A stretch of 64,000 bases of DNA from Phallusia mammillata (taxonomy: Eukaryota; Chordata; Ascidiacea; Phlebobranchia; Ascidiidae), in contig QLIY01000468.1 in the NCBI GenBank assembly GCA_003260075.1, positions 59,143 to 123,142 on the forward strand, in the 5' to 3' direction. Shown piece after piece: positions 11,901 through 22,654 of the stretch (positions are counted from its first letter, which is position 1; the number at the start of each line of letters is the position of its first letter). The notes under the pieces were generated by a model. The model ran no database searches. It saw nothing but the letters and a program-made list of their open reading frames with translations, and was not told the DNA's origin. Position numbers and translations under genes: made by a program.

Positions 11901-12930
11901 ATCGCTTGATCACAGTGCATCGACACCACCTTGTTAGTTTGACCTCTTTCATAATAGGGTGATGTGCCGCATGTCACAAAGGTTGCCCCTCTTAATACAT
12001 CCGGATCAGTAATCGTTGATTGGTTGTGCACGGGGCATTCTGGAACACATTGTATTTCTGTTTTAAAGCTTGTGGATGTTTTGGTCGTAGCAGCGTACTG
12101 GTTTACAAGGATCGGGTTACCTTAGAACCCTTCGATACGGTTCACTTGGTAAAGGTACAGCAGTAACTTGAACAACTTCACTTTGTTGAAGTTTAAGTCC
12201 TAGTGGCTTGGTGTGGTTTGGGTAGTCGCATACCTTGCAAAAACAGTTGTGGGGCCCGTATTGAACTGCTGTTATTGCTACGCAGTAAGTAATTGACCTG
12301 CGTCAATCCAGTGTCATTGCAAAGAACTGAATACATATTTTGCACCCATTCTGGTTTTACTAAGGAAGAGGTTCGAGCTGTCAAAATAATTTTCCAAACT
12401 CCTGCAATTTCTTTCCCGTGAAGACCGGATTCGATGTGAGCTGAAAGCGGGCGAATTGGACGCCCTGTTTGGAACAGCACTACATCTCTCGGGTGCAACT
12501 GTATATATCTGCTGTCAACCGTCTGTTTTAAGAACCAGCTTCCTCGATTATAACTTGCTATGATGCAACCTGTTGACAAACAATTTTTTACCGAGTTGAA
12601 TTATTATAATAGTTAATTATGTTTCAATGTAAGTATAGGGCTCTGCTGCTTGTCTTTGAGAATATAATTCTGATATGTGAGAATATAATTCTAATTGTGT
12701 ACCTTTTATGTTTTTCTTTTCGGGAGATGATAAAGTTCTACGCCCAACTACGCTTATGGAATTTTCCAAATTGGTTGCTAGGTGACAAAGTGAAACATTA
12801 AATTTGGCATACCACGAATTAAGTCTTGTGCGTTGCTTTATACGAAAACACACCTATAGTGGAGTTCAGCAAAACAGGAAAGTTGAAAATTCGATTTAGA
12901 TCTGATCCAACGATGCGATTTGTGGAAATA
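8950..12930 (-). pseudogene. F2-b: second copy of the unrecognised multi-exon gene, interrupted by a hAT element
   Basis: The exon beginning near 12569 after CAACAG reads GCIIASYNRGSWFLKQTVD and VKPEWVQNMYSVL, parallel to F2-a. A 1-bp deletion near 12270 puts the frame into a premature stop at 12193. Downstream pieces at 12031-11831 (HNQSTITDPDVLRGATF), 11585-11430 and 9200-8950 (FAYEQPDEKPTKN) continue the gene. The last two are separated by the 2.2-kb hAT element at 9208-11414, which sits in coding sequence. The small exon around 12860-12915 differs from F2-a by one base and also shifts frame. Exon 1 is missing, replaced by foreign DNA near 13050. Function unknown. Confidence 0.6.
9208..11414. 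mobile_element. 2.2-kb hAT-type element inserted in F2-b
   Basis: Termini CAGGGGCGGCTCGTGC and GCACGAGCCGCCACTG are inverted with one mismatch. The flanking 8-bp duplication ATATCTAA is exact (9200-9207 and 11415-11422). The left subterminal part is GC-rich (CTGCGGAGCTGCAGCACCCC), with a related string at the other end (GCAGCACCCCC). The interior (about 9640-10950) is AT-rich and holds only short minus-strand frames (10019-10207, 10293-10493). I cannot recognise a transposase in them, although their position would suit a decayed one. Probably a degenerate or non-autonomous copy. Confidence 0.92.
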
Positions 12931-13052
12931 CATGGAAATGGTTAGTTGGCTATTTTTTTACAAGCAGTACTGGTATGATTAAAATAAATTTGAAAACAAT
13001 AAAAAAAAATTAAAAAAAAATTTTTTTTTAATTCAAATTATAGCGGGCCATA

Positions 13053-13121
13053 AGCAAAAAAAATTGAAACAACAGCTGCGGGCCACTTGAAATGCAGTCG
13101 CGGGCCGCACTTTGGACACCC
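13053..13121. mobile_element. Truncated hAT-like terminus
   Basis: GCGGGCCATAAG and GCGGGCCGCACTTTGGACA subterminal strings resemble the ends of a hAT MITE (GGCCGCACTTTGGACACCCC), but the opposite end is not present. It replaces the place where F2-b exon 1 should be. Confidence 0.45.
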
Positions 13122-13139
13122 CAGGATTAGAGGCATCAG

Positions 13140-13230
13140 CTTTAAACTCAGTTTTAGTGGAAGATAAGAAATCAAACCTGTATCTTATGTATCAGCTTGA
13201 AGATAATGTATCAGCAAACCAAAGAAGGGT
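13140..13230 (+). other. Putative conserved small exon in unit spacer, copy 1
   Basis: Open stretch reading VEDKKSNLYLMYQLEDNVSA and then NQRR before GTACGTG, a plausible donor. The same segment occurs at about 16970-17070 (QDMKSNMYLG.. GDDVSANQRR), 26960-27030 and, partly, 6070-6110. Substitutions mostly keep the frame. No matching start or following exon was found, so this could also be conserved non-coding unit DNA. Confidence 0.3.
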
Positions 13231-13294
13231 ACGTGTTTTTATATTAATTCATCTACTGAAGGTTTTGCCTTGTGTTGGTTCTCTGCTTTGTTGA

Positions 13295-14997
13295 ACACCA
13301 TGACCTAAATAAGTTAAATGAAGTTTTGGTGACAATTAACTTTAATCTCATCAAATCAGAACCACATACAAACCATGTTTACAAGATCAACTTTAGTGTT
13401 TTAGCGAATTTAAAAGCTACAAAAGTTTAGCCTTTTTATTAGGTTCTGTGTGTTTGTTTCAACCCCACTTTATTGTTTTGCTGTTTTTTTGCTGTGTACA
13501 TAAAAGTAATCAGGTAATTACTGCCACTAGTTTTGATTTTAGGGTAGGTCAAGTTTTTACCATGAAAACGCGAAATTTATAAGGCAGCATCATTCAACTC
13601 ATGGATATTAAAATACTTTGCTTGCATTTACAGNTTTTTTTTTTTTTTTTGCTGTGTACATAAAAGTAATCAGGTAATTACTGCCACTAGTTTTGATTTT
13701 AGGGTAGGTCAAGTTTTTACCATGAAAACCCGAAATTTATAAGGCAGCATCATTCAACTCATGGATATTAAAATACTTTGCTTGCATTTACAGTTTTCAT
13801 GCTATATATGTGTGATGCATAACCAGAATTTCGGTTGTTTAACCCGAAACTGTTTTTTTGTTTAAAGGACTGTGTATACGTTTTATTTTACATCACTGGC
13901 GATTCGGTTTATAGTGAAGCTACTCATTTTCTGTGTTTTGTGTACCTAAAACTGTTCAGAATTAAGTAGTAAGGTGGTGTTAACAGGTCCAAGTTTGTGT
14001 GGATTGTATGTTGGATAATTACGGTTGGTATTTGATTATTTGAGGAATATAACATTTCAAAAGTTTGCTTGCTGTGTTTTGTTTTATATCCTTAACGTTT
14101 TTTGGACCAAATTGGGTTAAAAAGTCAACATTTTTTTAATTGAAGTGGATTAGGATATTTTAAACCCTACATAATGTTTATTTATGCGGAATATCGATTG
14201 CGGTGTTCAACGTCACTACACTAATCTTTTTTTGTACTTATTATTTTTTTTACACAAAATGCACAATATACAACTTTTTGTCTCGCAAACTAAAAACAAG
14301 CTAAAACAGATTACCAAGAAAATAGCATCAAATGTCAGAAACAAGCGACATGACACAAAAAAGAAAAAGATAATCAACATGTGTGCAATACAACTGTAAG
14401 AAACCAAAAATGTTACGCCAAGTGGAAATAAACCATAGTAACTGCCAACCGCGTCAATATCCAGTTTCTTCTTTCACATTAGCCTGAATGCAAAAATCTA
14501 ATTTTGCCCCATGTTTTGTAGACTAAATGGTGCAAAAAATGGTGTTTTCTATAGTTGTCGTGTTAACCCCATTAAAGGAGATATCACCCTTCCCCCCTTT
14601 TCTTACGAATTGCATTGGCATTCTAACAAAGGATTCTACTTTATTTCAGCTTATAGTATGCATTTAATGATGCAAAAGTGTGACAACAATATTGACTAAT
14701 TTACAACACACTACTACAATATAATATGCAGCGAAGTACACAACAGCCTATACTATAATACAAAAGCAAAAACAGATAGTGAACATTTGTACACCCCAAC
14801 TTTATTCAAACAAAAAATGTTATTCAACACAAGGGGGCTGAGGTTGATTCATCAAAAAATTATGATTCTCTATATCATATGACTACATAGACCTTCTTGG
14901 TTTCCATAATCATATTTAAAGACGAATTTGGGCTAGCATATATCGTCTTGTAGTACATTTACTTTTACCATTTATTTTCATACAGTCACTCGAAATT
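13295..14997. other. 3' flank of copy C with a tandem duplication around an N
   Basis: Downstream region of copy C. It includes a direct duplication of about 150 bp (13484-13632 and about 13648-13793, both starting TTTTTTGCTGTGTACATAAA) separated by an N and a T-run at 13634-13651. The 14200-14420 stretch is AT-rich and recurs 3' of the other copies (TTTTTGTCTCGCAAACT). No gene seen. Confidence 0.5.
13484..13793. repeat. Direct duplication flanking an undetermined base
   Basis: Two nearly identical copies of about 150 bp (differing for example at AACGCGAAA versus AACCCGAAA), joined by N plus a run of 17 T. May be a real tandem duplication or an assembly join. Confidence 0.75.
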
Positions 14998-15927
14998 TCA
15001 CTCTTTGCGAAGACTGGGTGTAGTTGGTGTGGAATTCTCTTCCACTTTGGTGTCTACCTTGTTTCTTCCACGCAAGGGATTTAAACGCAAACGAAAGTCG
15101 CGAAAAGTCATAGTTAAGCACAACACGTGAAAAATCACTATGTGTTGGTAAATGATGGGCACAAAAACAAGAGAAGCCCACTGGACAATTTGTTTTGAAA
15201 ACATAAACATAAAAATAAGGGAAAGGAAGTCGGAAACAAAAACGGTTGCTGTGCTCACACTGATTCGGACTATAGTTTTGCGTACTTGCTGATCACTGAT
15301 TCGCACTGTAAGGGGGGCGATGGAAAGACCCACGACGCTAACTTGACTTAGTGTAAAGATGAACATGCAAAGTGCTGCGGGAACCAACAACGGTTGGCCA
15401 GTAAGTTTGCATCCCCGGATGGTCACAGCTATTCCTCTAACGCATGTTACAAACATAAAAGCCACTTGGCTGACTAACACTGCAGTCAAAGTTACATATC
15501 TGATTGCAGGGATAGTGCGTTTAACAAACTTGCTGTTGAAATTGATGGAATTGTTTAGGGTTCCTTGTCGAAGCCAAAGCACTGTGAACACTGTTATTTT
15601 GACAGCCACTAGATACATGTTTCGCAGGATGTTGGATGCTACACACCAATGCCAGTTAACTTGAAAAGAAAAAGTGTCCAATGCATAGAAAACCGAGCCA
15701 CAGAGTGACAAACAAGCTGCCGTTGATACAAGACGGTTGGTTAGTTTCAGTACATTTCTCGAATCAATGTCACGTTGTTGATAAATCAAAGAACATGAAC
15801 AAATATAGAGAGATGCGACTAGCAGAGGTGGAATCATGATTCTCTCGTAAAGACGAGAGCCAAACTCATCAGAAGTGATGTTTGCTTCTTCTGTGGCGAA
15901 GACAGGTGTTGTAAAGTTTTCATCCAT
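14998..15927 (-). CDS. 7TM receptor-like protein C (subfamily I), intact
   Basis: Intact 309-aa membrane protein, single coding exon, starting MDENFTTPVF. Short N-terminus with N-glycosylation sites (NFT, NIT). TM1 about residues 30-48 (IMIPPLLVASLYICSCSLIY), TM2 68-88, TM3 about 96-118 starting HWCVASN, TM4 about 143-165, TM5 about 180-202, TM6 about 220-240, TM7 about 250-275. Cys at the TM3 start and Cys in the second extracellular loop (RGCKLTGQ) could form the usual GPCR disulfide. Basic loops 1-2, 3-4 and 5-6 place the C-terminus inside. No DRY, CWxP or NPxxY motif, so it is not a typical rhodopsin-class receptor. Short tail ending SLRKE. Candidate 3' splice acceptor (TTGTTGCAG) ends at 15985, 58 bp before the ATG. 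Ligand unknown. Confidence 0.88.
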   Translation of the reverse strand: MDENFTTPVFATEEANITSDEFGSRLYERIMIPPLLVASLYICSCSLIYQQRDIDSRNVLKLTNRLVSTAACLSLCGSVFYALDTFSFQVNWHWCVASNILRNMYLVAVKITVFTVLWLRQGTLNNSINFNSKFVKRTIPAIRYVTLTAVLVSQVAFMFVTCVRGIAVTIRGCKLTGQPLLVPAALCMFIFTLSQVSVVGLSIAPLTVRISDQQVRKTIVRISVSTATVFVSDFLSLIFMFMFSKQIVQWASLVFVPIIYQHIVIFHVLCLTMTFRDFRLRLNPLRGRNKVDTKVEENSTPTTPSLRKE

Positions 15928-16600
15928 TGTAAGACCGCTTTGAGCGTGTTTGAAAGCAATTTGCTGTTTTAATTAGACGTTGCTCTGCAACAAATAAACC
16001 GAGCTTATACTGTTAATGCTCAACTCATAATATATTCTCGCAACAAATTGGAACTTTCTTCGGCAAGCTAGTAAACCGACAGGAGCTTACTTACACAAAT
16101 TTTCCAAACCAGAAAAACGAACACAAACAAAAACATCGTTATCTATACATTAATGCGAATTCTGCTGTGTAATTATTTTATTCATCATGATTAGTATAAC
16201 TAGTTCATTAGTTCTTTTTGAAACAATAAGTCACTAACTTTTGCCTATACTTTAGCTGGTCGTCAAATCACAAAATGTATCAACGCGTTTGGTGAAACAT
16301 AGCTATAACGAGCTCACTCTTTTTTATCATTCAAAATTTTGAAATTCGAGTTGTGTCGCTAATGGTCGAATATGTTGTATATTGCATAACCGTATCCAAT
16401 TTCGTTTACACACATGTTTTGTCCTTTACCAATCAATACCTAACACTCACTCAGAAACCTAATTTTATATTCATGTTTTTCTAGCTTTGTCCTAAAGTAA
16501 TAACATGACATGAAACTTGCTGTGAATTTTTGTGGCTCCTATCAGCAATTAAACAGCAGTTACGACATCAAACCATTATTACCCTTTTCGATAAAGACCG
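15928..16600. other. Upstream region of copy C
   Basis: 5' flank homologous to that of copies A, B and E, including the conserved box near 16384-16420. No gene seen. Confidence 0.5.
16384..16420 (-). promoter_or_regulatory. Conserved upstream box of copy C
   Basis: GCATAACCGTATCCAATTTC followed by a degenerate GTTTACACACATGTTT, about 457 bp before the ATG, preceded by GTGTCGCTAATGGTCGAA. Confidence 0.55.
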
Positions 16601-16790
16601 AACTCTGACGCTATAGGACACCTGTGAAAAGCACAGTTGCACATAAATCATACTTTAACCAATAGGCAACAACCAAAATTTTTCGATCTCTTACCTCCCT
16701 TTTAACCCTGAGGCTGATAGAGGAAGGAAAATTCCCTCCTTGATATCATATTTTTCGAATACGGATTTAAATTCGCCATTTTGCCAGAGC
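16600..16790 (-). pseudogene. F2 remnant: exons 1-2 only
   Basis: Exon 1 near 16787-16706 reads MANLNPYSKNMISRREFSFL and has the conserved GTAAGA donor. Exon 2 follows a TTTTCACAG acceptor near 16622. The frame of exon 1 hits TAA before the donor, and the rest of the F2 gene is missing because copy C's upstream DNA follows directly. A relic of a fused or deleted unit. Confidence 0.5.
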
Positions 16791-16959
16791 ATATAAATGC
16801 ACAACCGGTTTTTATTTCGATTTTAACAGAAAATGCTCAAAAAGCTGTAAGTTACCATGAAACTGATTATTGAGTAGGAGGCAGTGTGACGTGATATTGC
16901 CGGATTAGTAACAAGTTTTGGCTGACAAATGTTTGCAAGCATCAGTTTATTGTGCGTTA

Positions 16960-17075
16960 AGTATAGCATTAGAGGTGTCAGCATTAAATTTAGTTTTTGT
17001 GCAAGATATGAAATCAAACATGTATCTTGGGAATATGCTTGGTGATGATGTATCAGCAAACCAAAGAAGAGTACG
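16960..17075 (+). other. Putative conserved small exon in unit spacer, copy 2
   Basis: Open stretch with QDMKSNMYLGNMLGDDVSAN then QRR before a GTACGTG donor-like site, parallel to 13140-13230. See that entry for the doubt about coding status. Confidence 0.3.
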
Positions 17076-17145
17076 TGTTTTTATATTTATTTATCGATTA
17101 AAAGTTTTGTCTTGTGTTGGTTCTCTGCTTTGTTAACACCATAAC

Positions 17146-17875
17146 CTTGCAATTATTGTTTGACCTAAAAAACGAAAAATTTTGACCTACAAATTGAAAA
17201 TTTTGACAAATTTTGACCTTAAAAAACATTTTTTTTGACAAAATTTTGACCTATGAAGAATTCAAGTAGTTAAATTACGCATTATCGTTCAAAAAGTTAA
17301 AATATGGCTAGGCTAATCTAACTAGAGCGAAAGAATGTGCAAAAGTCTAAGAGAAGGGCAAAAATCTGAACATAGACCTAACCTATTCTGAAAAGGGAAT
17401 GAGCTAATTAAAAATCACTGCCAAAAAACTGCAGCTAAGACACAACGAAAATTATTCAATACATTTGTATAAACGAAAGATACATGAAGTATCTAAAGCA
17501 AAATCGAAGCAAGAGCTGCACCTAACCTGCAGCTGCCGTAAAATGACTTGGGACCTACCAAAATTTTGCACGTTTTGAGGTGTGTTGAGCATCACGCCAT
17601 ATCAACCTAATTGTTTCACTCACTTGATGGTTTATGATTCGCAATAATTGGGGCAATGGGCCAATTACAACAGTATAAAGTAGGCTACAAGGTGTAAAAC
17701 GAATAGTTTGCTGGCAGTGCAACCTCTACAACACCACGACAATGCAGTTTGTAAACAATTTTAACTTTGTAAAAAAATTTGACTTTGTAAACAATTTTGA
17801 CAATTTTTGACCTATTCTAAAAATTTTGACAAAATTTTGACATTTTTGGACAAGTCAAAAAATATTTGCCCTACT
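17146..17875. mobile_element. Insert with many AATTTTGAC subterminal repeats
   Basis: Compared with the same place in the units near 13300 and 28117, about 730 bp is inserted between ACACCATAACC and GAGTTAAATGGAG. Both ends (17160-17260 and 17750-17870) are packed with AATTTTGAC or its close variants, about seven at each end, in direct orientation. No clear TSD or inverted termini and no protein. Could be a non-autonomous element with subterminal repeats. Confidence 0.4.
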
Positions 17876-18790
17876 AATGAGTTAAATGGAGTTTTGGTGA
17901 CAATTAACTTTAATGTCATCAATCCAGAACAACAAAAACAATCTTTTCCAAGACCAATTATAGTGTTTCAGTAAACTAAAGAGCTGCAAAAGTTTGTCCC
18001 CTTGCTTGAGGTTCTTGGTCGTATTTTCAACGCGACTCTAATGGTTTGCGGTTGTCACGTTTTATTTTACATCACTGGCAGTTCCGTGTTTAGTAAACCT
18101 ACTCTTCTTCTGTTTCTTGTCTACCCAAAACTATTCCGAATTAAGTAGTTAGGTGGTGCTAACAGGTCAAAGTTTGTATGTTGTATCATTACGGTTGGTA
18201 TTTAATCAGTTGAGATATGGAAACCCAATGTAATTACGCAACTTGCCCCCTAAAGTAGATAAATTTGTAACCAATGACCGAATAAGATTAAATTTGGACC
18301 ATTATTATAATATTTTTATTGTTCGGTTGCCGTGCTGTCCCTTACAGCACCACTGTTTTCCCAATCAAATGGAGTCAAAAAAAATATCTAAATTTAATTG
18401 GATTTGGATAGTTTTTACCTCATACATAAACATTTAAGCGAAATAATCGATTGCTGTGTTAAACGCCACGACACTAATCTTTTTTAATCTTTTTTTGCAA
18501 AATGCTTTGTATATAGATTTTTCTGTTGCAAACTGACAACACAGGCCACACATTACCACAAAATGGCATCAAATATGAGAAACAACGATACGACACAAAA
18601 AGTAAATAAACGTGTGTGCGATTTAACTGTACGAAACAAAACAAATGTTATGTAATACACGATCTAAAACATTTGCTTCATTCAAACATAATGCTTATGT
18701 TCATCGCCTAAGTGAAACAACTATGTGGGCCCCGGTCAATAATTTTTGGAGACCTTTTTCACTTTCATATTGTTTCTTTTTGCAATACAT
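17876..18790. other. 3' flank of 7TM fragment D
   Basis: Homologous to the DNA downstream of copies E, F and M (TTTTACATCACTGGCAGTTC, AAAATGGCATCAAATATGAG). No gene seen. Confidence 0.5.
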
Positions 18791-18995
18791 TTACGTGATC
18801 TCTTCTACAGAGACTGGACTTTTGTCACCCCTCTCCACATTGTCAGTCGAAATTTCCCCTCTTGTTTCGATAGAATTTGAAATCTTTTGGGGGCCATCGG
18901 TTCTTGAAGTTGAATTCTCTTTGTTTGCTACCTTGTTATTTGCATGCAAGGGTTTTAAACATAGTCGCGGAAAGACAAAATTAAGCAAAACAGGC
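18791..18995 (-). pseudogene. 7TM copy D: only the C-terminal tail remains
   Basis: Codes the subfamily II cytoplasmic tail (PLHANNKVANKENSTSRTDG, ending SPVSVEEIT) but the rest of the receptor is absent. Just beyond the FR of FRDY the sequence jumps to the 3' end of an F2 copy (CAGGCAGCTTGTGATGAAC). A deletion removed the TM domain and the whole 5' flank. Confidence 0.8.
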
Positions 18996-18999
18996 AGCT

Positions 19000-19640
19000 T
19001 GTGATGAACAATGCCCGTTAAATCCGTTTACGATACACAACAATTATAACTAAATCGCTTTCGTTTTTTTACGTTTAAGTCTTTTGCTGTCTGAAACATA
19101 TTTCAGTGTGTCATTTTGAAATTGCTGAAGCAACGTCCATTGATTGAATTATAGACTTTCCGATTGATTCTCGTTTTCTACTACTGTTGGAAATTCTTCT
19201 TTTTCTGGTGTCGATTGCTTCAAAGCATTTTTAGTTTCAATTTCTCCTTAATATCGACATAGGGAAGTTGATTTATTGCCGTATTTTGTTTCCTCACTTG
19301 ATCGCCGATTTCCATTCTTGATCTATCTCGACAATTCAATCAATTTTCCATTTATGAGGTCAAGGCATGACCGCCCGCAAGCTTATGCCCTTGTGGTTTT
19401 AATGGCGGGTTTGGGTAGTCAATTTTTTTAAAATAACAGTTCATTTTTTGCGTCCATCCCGTGTCATTTGAAACAATTGAATACACATTTTTCACCCATT
19501 CCGGTTTTCACTAAAGACAAGGTTCGAGCTGCCAAAACAGTTTTTCAAACTGTAGCAATATCTTTCCCGTTAAGACCGATTTGGATGTGAACTGAAAGCG
19601 GGCGAATTAGACGACCTGCGTTAATGTTTTTAATGTTTCA
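19000..19640 (-). pseudogene. F2-c: heavily deleted copy
   Basis: Pieces of the F2 3' region (19000-19350) and of its main exon (19380-19620, for example GTGAACTGAAAGCGGGCGAA) are present in order with large internal deletions and several frameshifts. No usable frame. Confidence 0.6.
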
Positions 19641-19748
19641 AATTGTTTGGTCCCAAGTGAGGGTAAGTCAAGCAAACATGCTAAGCCACCAATAGAGTCA
19701 ATCTCAAGTTACATCCAATGATTGGACAGTAAATATTTCAAGCCTTCG

Positions 19749-21005
19749 AAAATTTTATCTTAAAATAAAAACAATTTTTACTGATTTGTAGATCAGATCT
19801 TTCCACTGTAATGTTCTGGCCTTTTGAAATATGTAGCTGTGTTGTTACATATTCAAATATGTAACAACTCCTTTCATTAAACAGTATTTAAACACAAGTG
19901 GACCCAATTGAAAGTAACATGTGAACCCGCAACTTCTTTAATAACTTCGTTGGCATTCTAATTAGGGTTTCTGTAGCGATTGCGATATTAATTCGTGCAA
20001 ATTCTGCAAAAGTTGTTTGCGAAATCAGCTCGTTTTAGTCAGTGTTGCCGCACCTGCCTTGATGACGACTTGTCAAGGGCGGCTACAGTGTAAACTATAA
20101 TGTTTATTACAAATTGTTTGGTAAGTCTGATGTTTGCATCTCAATAACAGCTGAGTGATAAACAGCCACAGAAGGTGTCTCTTCTTTCTTTGTATGCTTG
20201 AATAAACGTTTAAAAGGCGAATAATTAAATCAGCTCTTAACACGAGAAATCTCTCGCATAACAATTGAAGAAAATAGAAGTATAGAAGACTAATAGAAAT
20301 ACTCACGACAAAGTCAAAAACAAGCTATATAAAGTAACGCAAAAACTTGGTTTTACAGTATACCTTTTTTTCCTTTAAGTTATAGAAGTTATTTTATGGC
20401 AAAGGTGCAATTTATAAAGTCATAGCGCCCTCGAACCGAGCTGCTACGCTTCTTCTCAAGTACGAGCGGCTGTGTTCTACTTTAAACTTGAAACGGAAAC
20501 GACAGTATAAACAAGAGGAAGTATGCGTAATGATGAACAAACGCCTTATGTTTGTGCAGAACATTCTAGATTCTAGAAGAACAAAATAACTCAAAGTTTC
20601 TTAGGCGTCGAACGAAACGGCAATGTTATATCTTTTATTTAAAACTTATTATGACGAGTGAAACACATTTCCTGTTGTTGTATGAAATGCTGTTGTTCAC
20701 GAAAATGCATGCGTTAATGTAAACATTGTACACAATAATATCATTGCCGCTACACCAGCTAGCTCAAAACTCGCAAAGAAGCCCAATAATTCAACGGTTT
20801 GATTTTACGGGATTGTCAAATCATGTTTTAACTTTATAATATTTCCTGTCGCAATTAATTATATGCGGCTTCGTGATATGATGTTTACCTGCTTCAGTTG
20901 TGTGCTTTGTCCTGTGCTGTGATTGGACGCTGCTGTATTTTGGTGGTCATTTTATACGTTTACTTTGATTCAGCCTGTGCGTTTGACAGAGCATAGATAT
21001 TTATT
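19749..21005. other. Unrelated 1.26-kb insert splitting unit DNA
   Basis: DNA on the left (ending AAGCCTTCGA at about 19748) and on the right (from about 21008, GATGCAAAAATGTGAGG) is contiguous in the 3' flank of copy A (about 1065-1090). The 1.26 kb between is found only here in this window. Neither clear terminal repeats nor a convincing coding frame were found. Confidence 0.45.
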
Positions 21006-21218
21006 GGCTCAGATCTAACGATGCAAAAATGTGAGGACAAAATTATATACAACAAAATACATCAATGTAATACGAAACGACGAACACAACAGTCGATACT
21101 ACACAAAAAGCAAAACAGATGGTGAACATTTGTGCAACCCAAAAGACACGAAACAAAAAATATTATGCAATAAAAGTGCAAAAAAATTGTTTTATTAAAA
21201 TATTGTGGTCCTTTATAT

Positions 21219-21698
21219 CAGGGGTCCGCAAATACTTTTTGGCGCGACCCTAAAAAAATTGCTCTAAATTATCGCGACCCAAGCATTTTGTTAGCATGTA
21301 AGTTTGTGGAAAATACTAAGCAACTAAATATCAATATTAAGACTGCTATAATGCTATTGTCAGTTGCTGTTTTCACAGTAGGTAAACGAACGTATTTATT
21401 CTTTCAAATGAGAACTGTGGGCTCTGTGTTGAGAACACAGCTAATCACAAAACGCATGCTTGCTTAGGTGCGCTTAACTTTTTGCATTGTTACATAGACT
21501 GTATGGCACAGTTACGTAGTCATACGTAACAATGCAATAATGATTAAAAGGTTGAAAAAAGCCGAAATTCATTAATACTGTAGAATATTCATGGGAAATT
21601 TAAAATATTTCGCGACCCAGACTGGAAGGTCTCGCGACCCAGACTGGAAGGTCTCGCGACCCAAATTTGGGTCGCGACCCACTATTTGCGGACCCCTG
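21219..21698. mobile_element. hAT-type MITE (second CAGGGGTCCGCAAATA copy)
   Basis: Same termini as the element at 8402-8839. Exact 8-bp target duplication CTTTATAT (21211-21218 and 21699-21706). It has an internal direct duplication of GCGACCCAGACTGGAAGGTCT-like sequence near 21610-21660 that the sister lacks. Confidence 0.95.
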
Positions 21699-21799
21699 CT
21701 TTATATGACATGACTACATACACATTCTTTGGTTGTAAACAAACATATCAGACGAATTTGGGCTAACATTATTCTGTCTGGTGATATGTTTACTTTATA

Positions 21800-21935
21800 T
21801 TGTCAGTCAAAACGTCACACTTTGTGAAGACCAGCAGTTGTTGGTGTGGAATAATCTTCCACTTTGGTGTCCACCTTGTTTCTTCCGCGCAAGGGATTTA
21901 AACGCAAACGAAAGTCGCGAAAAGTCAAAACTTAT
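21800..21935 (-). pseudogene. 7TM copy D2: tail fragment of subfamily I
   Basis: Matches the last part of copies A and C (CGCAAGGGATTTAAACGCAA, TTTGGTGTCCACCTTGTTTC) and then breaks off after FRDF into upstream-type DNA. Only the cytoplasmic tail is left. Confidence 0.75.
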
Positions 21936-22050
21936 ATCAGCGGGTTTGGGTAAAACATAGCTACAGCTCTCATAACGAGCTTACTCTTTTTTACCGTTCA
22001 AAATGATAAAATTCGATTTGTGTCGCTAATGGTCAAATATCTTGTATATT

Positions 22051-22086
22051 GCATGAGCATATTGCGTTTCGTTTTCACATCTGTTT
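22051..22086 (-). promoter_or_regulatory. Orphan copy of the upstream box
   Basis: GCATGAGCATATTGCGTTTC followed by GTTTTCACATCTGTTT. The 7TM gene it would serve is reduced to fragment D2. Confidence 0.45.
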
Positions 22087-22204
22087 GTCCTGGTTACAAT
22101 CAATGGCCGACATTGAATCAGAAACGTACTTTCATATTAATATTTTTCTAGCTTCGTCCGTAACTTAAGGACCTAAAGTAACAACATGACATGAAACTTT
22201 CGAT

Positions 22205-22290
22205 AATGAAAGTTCCCTCCTCGTTGCCACATTTTTTTTCCAATACGCATATAAATTCGCCATTTTGCCAGAGCATATAAATGCACAACC
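22205..22290 (-). pseudogene. F2 exon 1 remnant
   Basis: Reads MANLYAYWKKNVATRRELSF in one frame, with eight As; this is the reading frame used here to define F2 exon 1. No following exons at this place. Confidence 0.45.
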
Positions 22291-22455
22291 GGTTTTTATT
22301 TTGATTTTAACGAAAAACGCTGAAAAAGTTGAAAGCTACCATGAAACCGATTATTGGGTAGGATGTAGTGTGACGTCATATTGCCGCATTTGTGACAAAT
22401 TTTGGTTGACAAATGTTTGCAGGCATCAGTTTATTGTGTGTTAAGTTACTGCATA

Positions 22456-22633
22456 AAAGCCAGTTTACACGACACGCGTTACTTGCAAATTAGGTGTTTG
22501 TTTTATTATACTGCGCGATACGCGTTTGTTTGATTTTTGATATTTAGATTTTTGTGTTCTCGTAGTGTAAACACCCTTCGCGTCAGACGCGCAGATCGCA
22601 CGCGCGCAGAGAATCACCGTGTAAACCGGCCTT
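22456..22633. mobile_element. MITE with TA target site (Tc1/mariner-like)
   Basis: Ends AAAGCCAGTTTACACG and CGTGTAAACCGGCCTT are inverted, bounded by TA on both sides and inserted into the unit spacer. Inside are several GCGCG-type strings. Similar termini (GGCCAGTTTACACCGGACGC) occur in a short palindrome at about 57746-57807. Confidence 0.7.
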
Positions 22634-22654
22634 TAGAGGCATCAGCAATAAATT

